From Desulfobacteraceae bacterium (lineage in GTDB: Bacteria > Desulfobacterota > Desulfobacteria > Desulfobacterales > JAABPS01), in contig JAABPS010000101.1 in the NCBI GenBank assembly GCA_011391835.1, forward strand, positions 1-8,905: a stretch of DNA of 8,905 nt, in the 5' to 3' direction. The notes beneath the pieces are model-generated. The model had not been told where the DNA came from. It was given only the letters and a program-made list of their open reading frames with translations, and ran no database searches. The position numbers and the translations under genes were made by a program. Each line of letters starts with the position of its first letter. Positions within the stretch are counted from its first letter, which is position 1. Below, piece by piece: positions 1 through 7,230 of the stretch.

Positions 1-3000
1 AATGGTTGATTCAGGGGTCTGTATCTGCATGAGACGGGTTTTGTCATAGATGTTGTTGATGCTGTATCCAGACGGGAAATTGGTTTGAATCAGCCTCCGG
101 TCTTTATCATACACATACGAGTAGGTTCCGCTGATGGGTGTCTGATACGAGCTGTTTTTGTTGACCTTGTTGTATGAAAATAGGTGGTTAATAGTTGCAG
201 GATTGGTCAACACCGTCATGTTGCCGTTCTGGTCATAGGTAAATCCAATAGAGCTTCCGTCAGGCCGAAGAATGCCTGTCACCCTGCCCAGGGAATCGTG
301 GGTATAGGCAGTTGTTTTATTCTCCGGGTCTGTAATGGACTCAAGGAATCCTTTAGAAGTATATGTAAAGCTGGATTCTCTGGTATTGGTTTGAAAGGAT
401 GTCAGCCGGCCTTTGGAATCATAGTCATAAGTTGTGTCATAAAGACCGGGGATGCTCACCTTGTCCGTCACCAGTGTATCCGGGTCATAAAAAGAGGTGA
501 CTGTTTTGCCGAGTGGAGACGTGATAATCTTTTGTGACAGGTCGGTATTATCCTTAATCGTTGTTGCCCTGCCGTTGACTGTAACCGTTTCAGTAATGAT
601 ATCCGGCACTTTATCAGAATTGGTATCCTGATAGGTTTTGGCAAATAGAGTGATCTTTTCCAATGAGGAAGGAGTGGATTCTTTCATTTCCTTGAGAGCT
701 TTGAATTTGTATTCAGAGTCCACTCCATATTTAAATGTTAACTCCATACCATTACATGGATGGGAGTTGTTTGCTTCTAATCCATCTGCTGAAAGAGAAT
801 AGAGCATCTGAATTCCTGTAGGATCAGTTGTTGTAGAAGTATAAGCGCCTGTGGAGAAAGTATGATCCAAATATGATGTTTCATTCCCTTCACCAGATAT
901 TTCTTTTGAGATAATATCTCCGTTGCTACTAAAGGTTTTTAAATAATTCCAATGACCGCCTTCTTCATCCGTCGCATCTTTGAGTTTTCCGCCCTCAGGC
1001 GTAAATACATGCTCAAAACGATTACCTTCAGGCTCCACTTCGGCTGTCATAAGACCGTCCGGTGTATATTCAAACCTATAATAACTTCCATCAGGGTATG
1101 TAATGCGCTTGAGATGATTATTAGTATCAATGGATAGACCAGTTCTGAGACCGTCAGGAGAAATGATAGCTGTGAGCACGCCGCTACCATCTCTTTCAAG
1201 TATAATTTGGTTGTTGAACTGGTCGGTGATAGAAACCAGTTGGTTGCTTTCATTATAGGAGAATTCTTTAAGAATGATTCGTGTGGCGGAGTCTATTGTA
1301 TTTTTGTGTAGGCCAGATGAATACATGGTATGCAAAAGGCCGTTTTTTTCTGAGAATATGATATCATTTAAAAGCATGCCATGTGTTAAATTAAAAGGAT
1401 ATGCTACTTTGCGTATCCGATTGGCGAAGCTATCTGCGATATATATCTTTCCTGTCTGGCCAGCTGCAACGCTGTATGGTCGACTTAAGCTTGCTTCGGT
1501 AGCAGGGATTTCATCTCCTCTATACCAGCCAATCCCATTGCCTGCAAATGTGGTAATAATAGCACTTGTATCAATCTTGCGTATTCGATTGTTAATTACA
1601 TCTGCGACATATATATTTTCTGCCAAATCGATTGCTAAACCTCCAGGGGCTAAACTTGCTTCAGTAGCAGGGCCGTTATCTCCACCATAGCTTTCTTCTC
1701 CGTTGCCCGCAAATGTAGTGATTATGCCTCCTGGATCAACTTTACGTATTCTGTGGTTCATCATATCTGAGATATATATATTCCCTGATGAGTCAACTAC
1801 TGTATCCAATGGCCAATACAGGCTCGCTTCAGTAGCAAGGCCGCCATCTCCACTATAGCCACTTACCCCATTTCCGGCAATTGTGGTAATAAAACCACTT
1901 GGGTTAATCTTGCGTATCCTATTATTGTAAAGATCCGCGATATATATATTCCCCACTGAATCAACTGATACGCCATATGGTTGGTTTAAACTTGCTTCGA
2001 TTGCAAGTCTGTCATCACCATTATATCCCATTTCTCCATTGCCGGCGACTGTAGTGATGATACCACTTGGATCAACCTTACGTATTCTGTGGTTTCCCGT
2101 GTCTGCGATATATATATTCCCTTTAAAATCAGCTGCTACGTCTTGTGGGGAATACAATCTTGCTTCGGTTGCAGGTCCGCCATCACCGCTATATCCCCAT
2201 TTCCCATTGCCTGCAAAAGTAGTGATTATTCCATTTTTATCCACCTTGCGTATTCTACGGTTACCCATATCTGCGATATATATATTCCCTGCCGAATCAA
2301 TTGCTATGCCCGATGGTCGATTTAAAAGCGCTTCTGTTGCGGGAATATCATCTGCAGGACCACCTCCTTCGTCTGGGTAATAACCTGAAATCCCATTTCC
2401 AGCTACCCTGGTAATAATTAGTAAATTTTTATTTATTATTGAACCATCCCCCTTATATAAAGTATTTAAATCAATAGGGTGCAGTTGATGATGAGAGGAA
2501 ATAGTCCAGCCTTCAGCAATAGAACCCCTGCCTTCTGATTTCTGTTCATCAAAAATGTGAAGAAGATGGTTCTTGTTCATCCAGTATATTTTTTCCTGCC
2601 TTGATCGAATCGTTGTTGGGACTCGGCCTGGTTGAGCAAATTCATCCGGAATAAAGTAAAACATGTCATAAACAAATCCAATGCTGACATGGGCAACTTT
2701 AGTACCTGATATTTTTCTTCCCAAATGATCCAAGCCATCCCATTTAAACTCTGTCATTTGATTTGGCAACGGGTCTAAGATATTAGAAAATTCATTGCCT
2801 GCTAATCTCATTTTAACAATGATTCGCTTAAGGCTGAGGGGTACTGTGCTTCCGCTTGCTGGCACAGATAGGGCGGTTTTGTAGCCACTTACTCTATTGC
2901 TCAAATAATTTAAAGAAATATCTGTTCCGGGTATATTAATGATTTCATGAATAGTTCTTTTTCTGGGATCAACTTTTGCTTTACATGTATTATGCACCCA

Positions 3001-5988
3001 GAGGCCGTTCTCTCCAACGAAGTATGTATGGGATTCTTCGACTTCTATATTATAAACTGTTTCGCCAGAGGAACTCGAATCGATGCCGGCGAAGGTTGAC
3101 CATCCTCCCTCAAGAGCATATACTTTTTCATTTAATTGCAAATTAATCGCGGCAACCCACCCTCTGTCTTTCGACCAGAATGGATGTTCTTTTGTAACGC
3201 CAAATGTTTCAATTTCTCCTTTGGAATTGTTAAATTTTAGATTCATAGTTGATTGGCCAGATGTAATAAATTTTCGTGTCACCTTTCGTAATATTGTATT
3301 ATTTGAATCTTCCCTCTTTGATATTACATAATCACCTTCTGCAAGTTCTTCGATAGGTTTAAGTCCCAGAGCTGTATTAATAAGAGTCCCTCTAACAAAG
3401 CATGGAATATCCTCAATATCTAAACTTAGTTGACCTTCAGGATTTGGATAAATTGAATCCAATGGCGGACTAGGGGCAAAATTTAAATCACATGGCGAGA
3501 AATGAGATATCTCCACACGCCAAAAGGTTGATCCTGGCATATATTTAGATAAATCTTTGAGACCTTTAACTTCATCATTAAAAAAGCCATTACTATTTAG
3601 ATCATCCGGTTGATCGTCTCCGTCTGCATCTAAAGCATCGGCTATACCATCGCTGTTCGTGTCCAAGAGCTTAACAACCACACCATTATCCGAAGGCACC
3701 CAGACACCTCTATCTCGATCATAATATCCCACTGGTACAACTGATCCTACATCAAACCCCAGGAAATTATCCACCCATGTAATAATCGGTTTGTCAAATC
3801 TTACCCGTTGGGCTCCATCCACTTCAAGCTCAGCACAATATGTATATGCAGAGGTTGGAGGTAAAACAGCGGGCATGGACTCAGGTGTTGTATATTCAGT
3901 TGCTCTGGTGTTTATGGTTGTTAATTCTTGAACATCATTACCTTCTTTATCAACCAAATATGCTTTATTATCTCCGGTAAAGACCATTGTGCATGAGCGT
4001 AAACCAAATTCATCGCTCACTTTTGTGCTTTGATGGGTGATGATTGTATCTGCGCTTCCGTCAAAGGTAACAGCAGTAGCCGCACTGTCCTGTTCGATCA
4101 TCTGAATAGTCTCTGCAATTGCAATATCATTCCACGGCACATCCACCTGCCGCTGAGCGGAAAGCAATCCCTTTTTAGAATAGACAACCGTTAAAACACC
4201 TCCACCTTCCACAGGAATAGAGAAGGTTCCATTGGAATCTGTAAATGCAGTTCCGTATTCCGGGTGATCTAAAATAGTGATGGCTACATTCATGATGGGA
4301 GATGCATCGATAGTCTGTACTGAGCCGGTAATAAGCGCAAAACGAAGAGGATCATATTGCGTAATCGTGGCATCCTGCGGAGTGAGATCCTCGTATTGTG
4401 CACCGAAATGGCCTTCTGGCTGAGGTTCAGGATTGCCTGTGACATAAACAACGATCTGGGCACTTGCATTACCAAACGAATTGGTCACTGTAATGGTATA
4501 GGCTGTAGTATTGTCCGGAGAAACGGAAATTGAACCATTGACCGGAACATTTCCAATGCCATTATCGATATAGGCCGAATCCGCATTATCCGATGACCAG
4601 GAAAGGGTCGTTGATCCGCCCATGGGAATGGTGGATGGTGATGCGTTAATGTATATTGCAGGAGGAGCAGAAGGGTCTTCGACGATGATGGTAATGGTGT
4701 CTGAGGCTGCTCCGCCAGGGCCTGCAGCCAGGATGGTATAGGTCGTTGTCTCTTGAGGAGAAACAGATACAGATCCGTTTACAGGCACTTCGCCTATGCC
4801 TGGCTCAACGAAACAGGTACCAGCATTTGCAGAGGTCCAGGAAAGGGTGGTGGATTCTCCTTTGTAAATGGTTAACGGACTGGCGGTCATATCCACTGTG
4901 GGTGGTTTTATAACCTCTACTGTAACCGTAGTAGCTGACGAACCGCCTGGGCCAGTGGCCAGCATCGTATAAGTGGTTGTTTCTGTGGGAGATACACTAA
5001 TGGAACCATTTGGAGAAACACTGCCCACATCATTATCTATGACAACAGAATCTGCGTAAACGGATGTCCAGGATAGAGTAGTTGATTCTCCCAAAAGGAT
5101 GGAAACCGGGTGAGCGCTAATACCAATAATAGGCGGCGGATACGTAACCGTGACTGTAGCAGTGGATACAGCAGTGCCGCCTCTGCCAGTTACCATGATG
5201 GTATAGGTGGTGGTTTCTGAAGGAGATACGATGGTTGAACCGTTTACATTCACAGGGCCAATGCCGTTGTCGATAACGGCTGTATCTGCGCGAGTTGAAT
5301 TCCATGAAAGTGTAGAAGATGTGCCGATGAGCATGGACTCAGGATTGGCGCTGATGCCTACCGTAGGCGGACGATAGGTGACGGTCAGGGTCGTGCTGGC
5401 TGTGGCTGTGCCGCCGTCATTGACAGCCGTGATGGTATAGGTGGTGGTCTCTTCAGGAGAAACCGTAATCGAACCCGCTGGACCAACCTGGCCTATGCCG
5501 TGATCAATAGTTACGGTATCTGCATGGGTTGATGTCCAGGTGAGAACGGATGACGCTTCTTCAAAAATAATACTGCTGGGATCAGCAGAAATGCCTGCCG
5601 TAGGGGGCTCTACATCCTGTATGATGGTAATCGTCAAATAACTGCCGGGCTGGCTTCGCAGATCAACTGTAAGGGTATTGCTTTCATTGAGATCAACAGC
5701 AGATTCCAGGCGGTCAACATTTTGATTGAACTGGTTCTGCCTGAAAATGACCTGGTCATTTAAGGTAATAACAGCGCTGCTGATCCGGTGATCGCCGCTG
5801 GCATCTCCATTGGTGACGATAATGGCGCCGGCATTATCATAGGCGCGAAAGGTATCTGTATAAACATTGGGTTTGCCATTGGTGCGGTCATACTGCTTGG
5901 GCCCCAGGCGGGTGACGTCAACAGCAGAGGCTGTGGAAACAAAGAAGCTCAGACATAAGGCCAAAGTGATCATGAAAGACTTTTTCAT
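1..5988 (-). CDS. Giant secreted teneurin-like RHS/YD-repeat protein with Ig-like repeats, internal Hint domain and NHL propeller (3' end outside window)
   Basis: One open frame of 1996 codons with no stop, still open at the left edge. The ATG at 5988 follows AAGGGGG about 5 bases upstream and starts a Sec signal peptide (MKKSFMITLALCLSFF..., likely cut after ASA at residue 22). Visible order: N-terminal domain 23-126; five Ig-like repeats 127-516; TTR/carboxypeptidase-regulatory-like domain about 548-618; Asp-rich calcium-binding-like repeats about 776-807; Hint domain 863-1000; RHS-associated linker domain from about 1014 (IPGTDISLNYLSNR; WDGLDHLGR at 1083-1091); six NHL repeats about 1191-1530; YD repeats from about 1576 (YDSKGRL at 1856, YDQNGNM at 1918, YDKDRRL at 1960, YDKTRLM at 1981). 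In this family NHL and YD repeats build a propeller plus a hollow shell that encloses a C-terminal cargo, often a toxin. No cargo can be seen here. Export, adhesion and toxin delivery are inferred. It is transcribed alone, behind a structured leader. Confidence 0.93.
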   Translation of the reverse strand, partial: MKKSFMITLALCLSFFVSTASAVDVTRLGPKQYDRTNGKPNVYTDTFRAYDNAGAIIVTNGDASGDHRISSAVITLNDQVIFRQNQFNQNVDRLESAVDLNESNTLTVDLRSQPGSYLTITIIQDVEPPTAGISADPSSIIFEEASSVLTWTSTHADTVTIDHGIGQVGPAGSITVSPEETTTYTITAVNDGGTATASTTLTVTYRPPTVGISANPESMLIGTSSTLSWNSTRADTAVIDNGIGPVNVNGSTIVSPSETTTYTIMVTGRGGTAVSTATVTVTYPPPIIGISAHPVSILLGESTTLSWTSVYADSVVIDNDVGSVSPNGSISVSPTETTTYTMLATGPGGSSATTVTVEVIKPPTVDMTASPLTIYKGESTTLSWTSANAGTCFVEPGIGEVPVNGSVSVSPQETTTYTILAAGPGGAASDTITIIVEDPSAPPAIYINASPSTIPMGGSTTLSWSSDNADSAYIDNGIGNVPVNGSISVSPDNTTAYTITVTNSFGNASAQIVVYVTGNPEPQPEGHFGAQYEDLTPQDATITQYDPLRFALITGSVQTIDASPIMNVAITILDHPEYGTAFTDSNGTFSIPVEGGGVLTVVYSKKGLLSAQRQVDVPWNDIAIAETIQMIEQDSAATAVTFDGSADTIITHQSTKVSDEFGLRSCTMVFTGDNKAYLVDKEGNDVQELTTINTRATEYTTPESMPAVLPPTSAYTYCAELEVDGAQRVRFDKPIITWVDNFLGFDVGSVVPVGYYDRDRGVWVPSDNGVVVKLLDTNSDGIADALDADGDDQPDDLNSNGFFNDEVKGLKDLSKYMPGSTFWRVEISHFSPCDLNFAPSPPLDSIYPNPEGQLSLDIEDIPCFVRGTLINTALGLKPIEELAEGDYVISKREDSNNTILRKVTRKFITSGQSTMNLKFNNSKGEIETFGVTKEHPFWSKDRGWVAAINLQLNEKVYALEGGWSTFAGIDSSSSGETVYNIEVEESHTYFVGENGLWVHNTCKAKVDPRKRTIHEIINIPGTDISLNYLSNRVSGYKTALSVPASGSTVPLSLKRIIVKMRLAGNEFSNILDPLPNQMTEFKWDGLDHLGRKISGTKVAHVSIGFVYDMFYFIPDEFAQPGRVPTTIRSRQEKIYWMNKNHLLHIFDEQKSEGRGSIAEGWTISSHHQLHPIDLNTLYKGDGSIINKNLLIITRVAGNGISGYYPDEGGGPADDIPATEALLNRPSGIAIDSAGNIYIADMGNRRIRKVDKNGIITTFAGNGKWGYSGDGGPATEARLYSPQDVAADFKGNIYIADTGNHRIRKVDPSGIITTVAGNGEMGYNGDDRLAIEASLNQPYGVSVDSVGNIYIADLYNNRIRKINPSGFITTIAGNGVSGYSGDGGLATEASLYWPLDTVVDSSGNIYISDMMNHRIRKVDPGGIITTFAGNGEESYGGDNGPATEASLAPGGLAIDLAENIYVADVINNRIRKIDTSAIITTFAGNGIGWYRGDEIPATEASLSRPYSVAAGQTGKIYIADSFANRIRKVAYPFNLTHGMLLNDIIFSEKNGLLHTMYSSGLHKNTIDSATRIILKEFSYNESNQLVSITDQFNNQIILERDGSGVLTAIISPDGLRTGLSIDTNNHLKRITYPDGSYYRFEYTPDGLMTAEVEPEGNRFEHVFTPEGGKLKDATDEEGGHWNYLKTFSSNGDIISKEISGEGNETSYLDHTFSTGAYTSTTTDPTGIQMLYSLSADGLEANNSHPCNGMELTFKYGVDSEYKFKALKEMKESTPSSLEKITLFAKTYQDTNSDKVPDIITETVTVNGRATTIKDNTDLSQKIITSPLGKTVTSFYDPDTLVTDKVSIPGLYDTTYDYDSKGRLTSFQTNTRESSFTYTSKGFLESITDPENKTTAYTHDSLGRVTGILRPDGSSIGFTYDQNGNMTVLTNPATINHLFSYNKVNKNSSYQTPISGTYSYVYDKDRRLIQTNFPSGYSINNIYDKTRLMQIQTPESTI
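1396..2418 (-). repeat. Six NHL repeats (about 168 bp / 56 residues each) forming a beta-propeller
   Basis: The core motif NIYIADxxNxRIRKVD occurs with its first residue at 1235, 1291, 1347, 1403, 1458 and 1514, so the spacing is 55-56 residues. Each unit also holds GIITTxAGNG, a Gly-Asp-Gly-rich turn and PATEASL. Six units are expected to form a six-bladed propeller, as in the NHL domain of teneurins. The repeat is visible in DNA as well: the same 17-mer GCGATATATATATTCCC (plus-strand sense) occurs at 1937, 2105 and 2273, exactly 168 bases apart. The sixth unit is the most diverged (KIYIADSFANRIRKV). Confidence 0.9.
2989..3402 (-). other. Hint (intein-like / BIL or pretoxin-HINT) domain, residues 863-1000 of the giant RHS protein
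   Basis: The domain is 138 residues long and carries all the marks of an autoprocessing Hint fold. It has an N-terminal Cys863 (CFVRGTLI), the block-A continuation GLKPIEELAEGDYVIS (875-890), a block-B TxxH (T932, H935 in VTKEHPFW), a block-F-like stretch around HTYFVGENG (987-995), and a C-terminal His999-Asn1000 followed by Thr1001. There is no room for a homing endonuclease. Known chemistry of the family: Cys1 makes a thioester, and Asn with the penultimate His drives C-terminal cleavage. Thr at +1 is a permitted splicing nucleophile. The closest recognised type is the PT-HINT of polymorphic toxins, with the typical VHNTC ending. Whether it splices, cleaves or is inactive cannot be told from sequence. 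Confidence 0.9.
4441..5610 (-). repeat. Five tandem Ig-like repeats (about 78 residues each) in the giant RHS protein
   Basis: The repeats start near residues 127, 206, 284, 361 and 438. Each follows the pattern PPxxGISAxPxSI, then STTLSWTS, then a D-x-GIG-x-V turn, then NGSxxVSPxETTTYTI, then a Gly-Gly turn and a terminal TVTV strand. This is a bacterial Ig-like/PKD-like beta-sandwich stalk. The repeats have diverged at the protein level, and the fifth has the longest linker at its start (DPSAPP). Their likely role, inferred from similar exoproteins, is a rigid spacer that holds the TTR-NHL-YD part away from the cell surface. Confidence 0.85.
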
Positions 5989-6099
5989 GAAACCCCCTTT
6001 TATATGAGTGACGAGTGACAAGTAAATGGGTTGAGCGCAATGACAGAAAAAAACTGCTACCGCTATTAGTATTGACTACCGTTAGCATCCTTATGGTTC

Positions 6100-6139
6100 A
6101 AAAAATAAAAAACCGGGCCGTCCAATTTGGCGGTCCGGC
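6100..6139 (-). terminator. Intrinsic terminator in the leader of the giant RHS gene
   Basis: Read on the minus strand, a GC-rich hairpin (left arm CCGGACCGCCA, right arm TGGACGGCCCGG) has one A-C mismatch and one bulged A. It is followed by TTTTTTATTTTTT. About ten of its eleven pairs are G-C. It lies about 110 bases before the giant gene and more than 500 bases after the stop of the preceding gene, so it is placed as a leader attenuator rather than an ordinary operon end. Its left arm is shared with the putative riboswitch 3' strand. Confidence 0.8.
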
Positions 6140-6222
6140 TGTCTCGAAAACACCTTAAAACTACTTCATGAGACCCGTGACTTTCCGTGTTCCATGTACA
6201 TGCGAACGTGGCTTTGTCGATC
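6129..6222 (-). promoter_or_regulatory. Candidate GEMM-I-like (c-di-GMP / cGAMP) riboswitch aptamer upstream of the giant RHS gene
   Basis: Minus-strand pieces resemble the GEMM-I core in the right order. GACAAAGCC (6218-6210) corresponds to the GGCAAACC segment. A P2-like stem follows, with GTTC and GAAC arms. Next is AAAGTCACGGGTCTC (compare AAAGCCACGGGTCT), and then, across a loop of about 24 bases, GAGACAGCCGGACCGCC (compare GATAGCCGGGTTGCC). GTCTC and GAGAC pair to make P3. The last segment is also the left arm of the intrinsic terminator, the usual layout of a transcription-terminating riboswitch. Points against: no GNRA tetraloop is seen on P2, and my P1 pairing is weak. The comparison is from memory, not a covariance search. 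It could be a diverged aptamer or another structured leader. Confidence 0.5.
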
Positions 6223-6288
6223 AGGATGTAATCTAAAACTGCATGAGAAATTTCAAAGAACAATTGCGATAATTAAAGTGCCTAAATC

Positions 6289-6310
6289 ACAGCGGGACTC
6301 ATCTTGTCAA
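6289..6310 (-). promoter_or_regulatory. Possible -35 element (TTGACA) for the leader of the giant RHS gene
   Basis: A perfect TTGACA lies at 6310-6305 on the minus strand, about 80 bases before the putative aptamer. No good -10 box is found 16-18 bases downstream: the best spacing gives ATTTAG or GATTTA, each with only two matches. It is reported because the leader needs a promoter somewhere upstream of 6225, but it is weak. Confidence 0.25.
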
Positions 6311-6578
6311 TAAATATTTTCGCTTAACATATTGATGCGTAACGCATTACACATTGAAACTAAAGTGTTTGAATCAGGTAAGTAAATATTACTTCCTTTT
6401 TATTATTTTGATCTTCAAGAGCGATTTGCAAATAATATCAAATCATTCGAAAGATGCAGGACTGCGCATCGAAGATTGATTGGGCTAAATTTTGGGAGTT
6501 AAGTGGGTTTTACTAACCTGTGTTTTGATCTGCCGCAACGAATTGCTAAATTGAAAATCAAACATGATCATGGCGCTG

Positions 6579-6617
6579 AAAAAAGAGCGTTGCGCATGAA
6601 GTGCCGCGTCCCGCGCT
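6579..6617 (-). terminator. Possible terminator after the universal stress protein gene
   Basis: On the minus strand an imperfect GC-rich hairpin (AGCGCG...CGCAACGCT, or alternatively GCGC...GCGC) is followed by CTTTTTT. It lies about 40 bases beyond the stress-protein stop codon. The stem is short and has a large loop, so termination is only plausible. Confidence 0.4.
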
Positions 6618-6654
6618 GCGCATCCAACGTGAAACGAACGTATCTGTGAATGGG

Positions 6655-7047
6655 TTATTTGTTTTTTGGTAAGATCAAAATCGGGATATTGATTGCATCA
6701 ACAATATTAACATCCGGACTGTCGAACAAAGCCGAGTAAAGTTTGCTTCTGTGTTTGTGCCCAACGACAATTAAATCAATGTCATTGTCTCTGGAATATC
6801 TCTCTATTTCTTCGTCAAGCTGTCCCTTTGATACTGCATAAATTATTTTCATGCCTTCCAGCAATTCATCCGAAGCCACCTCATGCACCTTTAACGATAC
6901 CGCGCCCTCATGATCAGCCGGAAAACGATATCCCGCAGCCGGATCATTGACGTAAACGATATGAAGCTCTGCTTTAAAAAACCGTGCGATTTCGACAATC
7001 CTGACCACGATAGAGATATCTTTTGAGTCAAGATTGATGGGGTACAA
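6655..7047 (-). CDS. Universal stress protein (UspA-fold) family, start region disturbed by a one-base frame problem
   Basis: The 130-residue product from a TTG start has the alpha/beta Usp fold pattern: beta-1 LYPINLD at the N-terminus, HIVYVND at 29-35, DIDLIVVGHKHRSKL at 89-103 and the last strand IPILILPK at 121-128. The usual length is about 140. The canonical ATP-binding G-2x-G-9x-G(S/T) motif is not kept (GHKHRSKLYSALFDSP), so it probably belongs to the non-ATP-binding type. The TTG start would delete part of beta-1. A better ATG at 7067-7065, with AAAGGA 7 bases upstream, begins MFPVKK but is one base out of frame. One extra A in the seven-A run (7050-7056) would give MFPVKKILYPINLDSKD, a normal Usp N-terminus. 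It lies downstream of the glutaredoxin gene, probably with its own promoter. Confidence 0.8.
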   Translation of the reverse strand: MYPINLDSKDISIVVRIVEIARFFKAELHIVYVNDPAAGYRFPADHEGAVSLKVHEVASDELLEGMKIIYAVSKGQLDEEIERYSRDNDIDLIVVGHKHRSKLYSALFDSPDVNIVDAINIPILILPKNK

Positions 7048-7188
7048 TATTTTTTTACTGGGAACATGATTCTATCCTTTATGTTTACTAAGACAATAAA
7101 TTATTCACATATTACTTCATATTAAGCAGCATGGCCTTGTCAATATGTGCCATTGGTTGATTTTGCCCAAAATTGTTTTTTGGGGCGA

Positions 7189-7217
7189 AGCATAGAAAAT
7201 CCACATGGACATGTCAA
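7189..7217 (-). promoter_or_regulatory. Sigma70-type promoter for the universal stress protein gene
   Basis: On the minus strand a perfect TTGACA (7217-7212) is followed by a 17-base spacer and TATGCT (7194-7189), which matches 4 of 6 -10 positions. Transcription would begin near 7182, about 115 bases before the Usp ATG. A hairpin of GCCC(C)AAAA and TTTTGGGC at 7165-7186 would lie at the very 5' end of that RNA, possibly as a stabilising structure. No T-run follows the hairpin, so it is not a terminator for the upstream operon. Confidence 0.55.
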
Positions 7218-7230
7218 GCCAAATTCAACT

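Larger units (their letters stand above)
6230..6654. other. Gene-free spacer with short palindromes
   Basis: No reading frame here looks like a gene on either strand. The stretch holds a 6+1+6 palindrome ATGCGT-A-ACGCAT at 6335-6347, an AT-rich inverted repeat AAGTAA-ATA-TTACTT at 6380-6394 followed by a T-rich run on the plus strand, and three copies of TGCGCAT near 6468, 6591 and 6617. A possible terminator for the stress-protein gene lies near its right end. It may hold the promoter of the giant gene; nothing else is recognised. Confidence 0.5.

Noticed and set aside
1274..2380. Plus-strand frames over the NHL region
   Set aside because: They are antisense shadows of the NHL repeats; their repetitive look only mirrors the minus-strand units.
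1396..2418. CRISPR array or satellite
   Set aside because: The 168-bp periodicity is coding and matches 56-residue NHL blades; there are no short repeats with unique spacers.
2989..3402. Mobile intein with homing endonuclease
   Set aside because: The Hint domain is only 138 residues and leaves no room for an endonuclease; it fits a mini-intein, BIL or PT-HINT domain.
6001..6022. TTGTCA followed by TATAAA on the minus strand as a promoter for the giant gene
   Set aside because: The spacing is about 11 bases and the -10-like box touches the ribosome binding site, leaving no room for a normal transcript start.
6066..6263. Minus-strand 65-codon frame between the stress-protein and giant genes
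   Set aside because: It runs straight through the putative aptamer and terminator hairpin and shows no recognisable protein features or good ribosome binding site.
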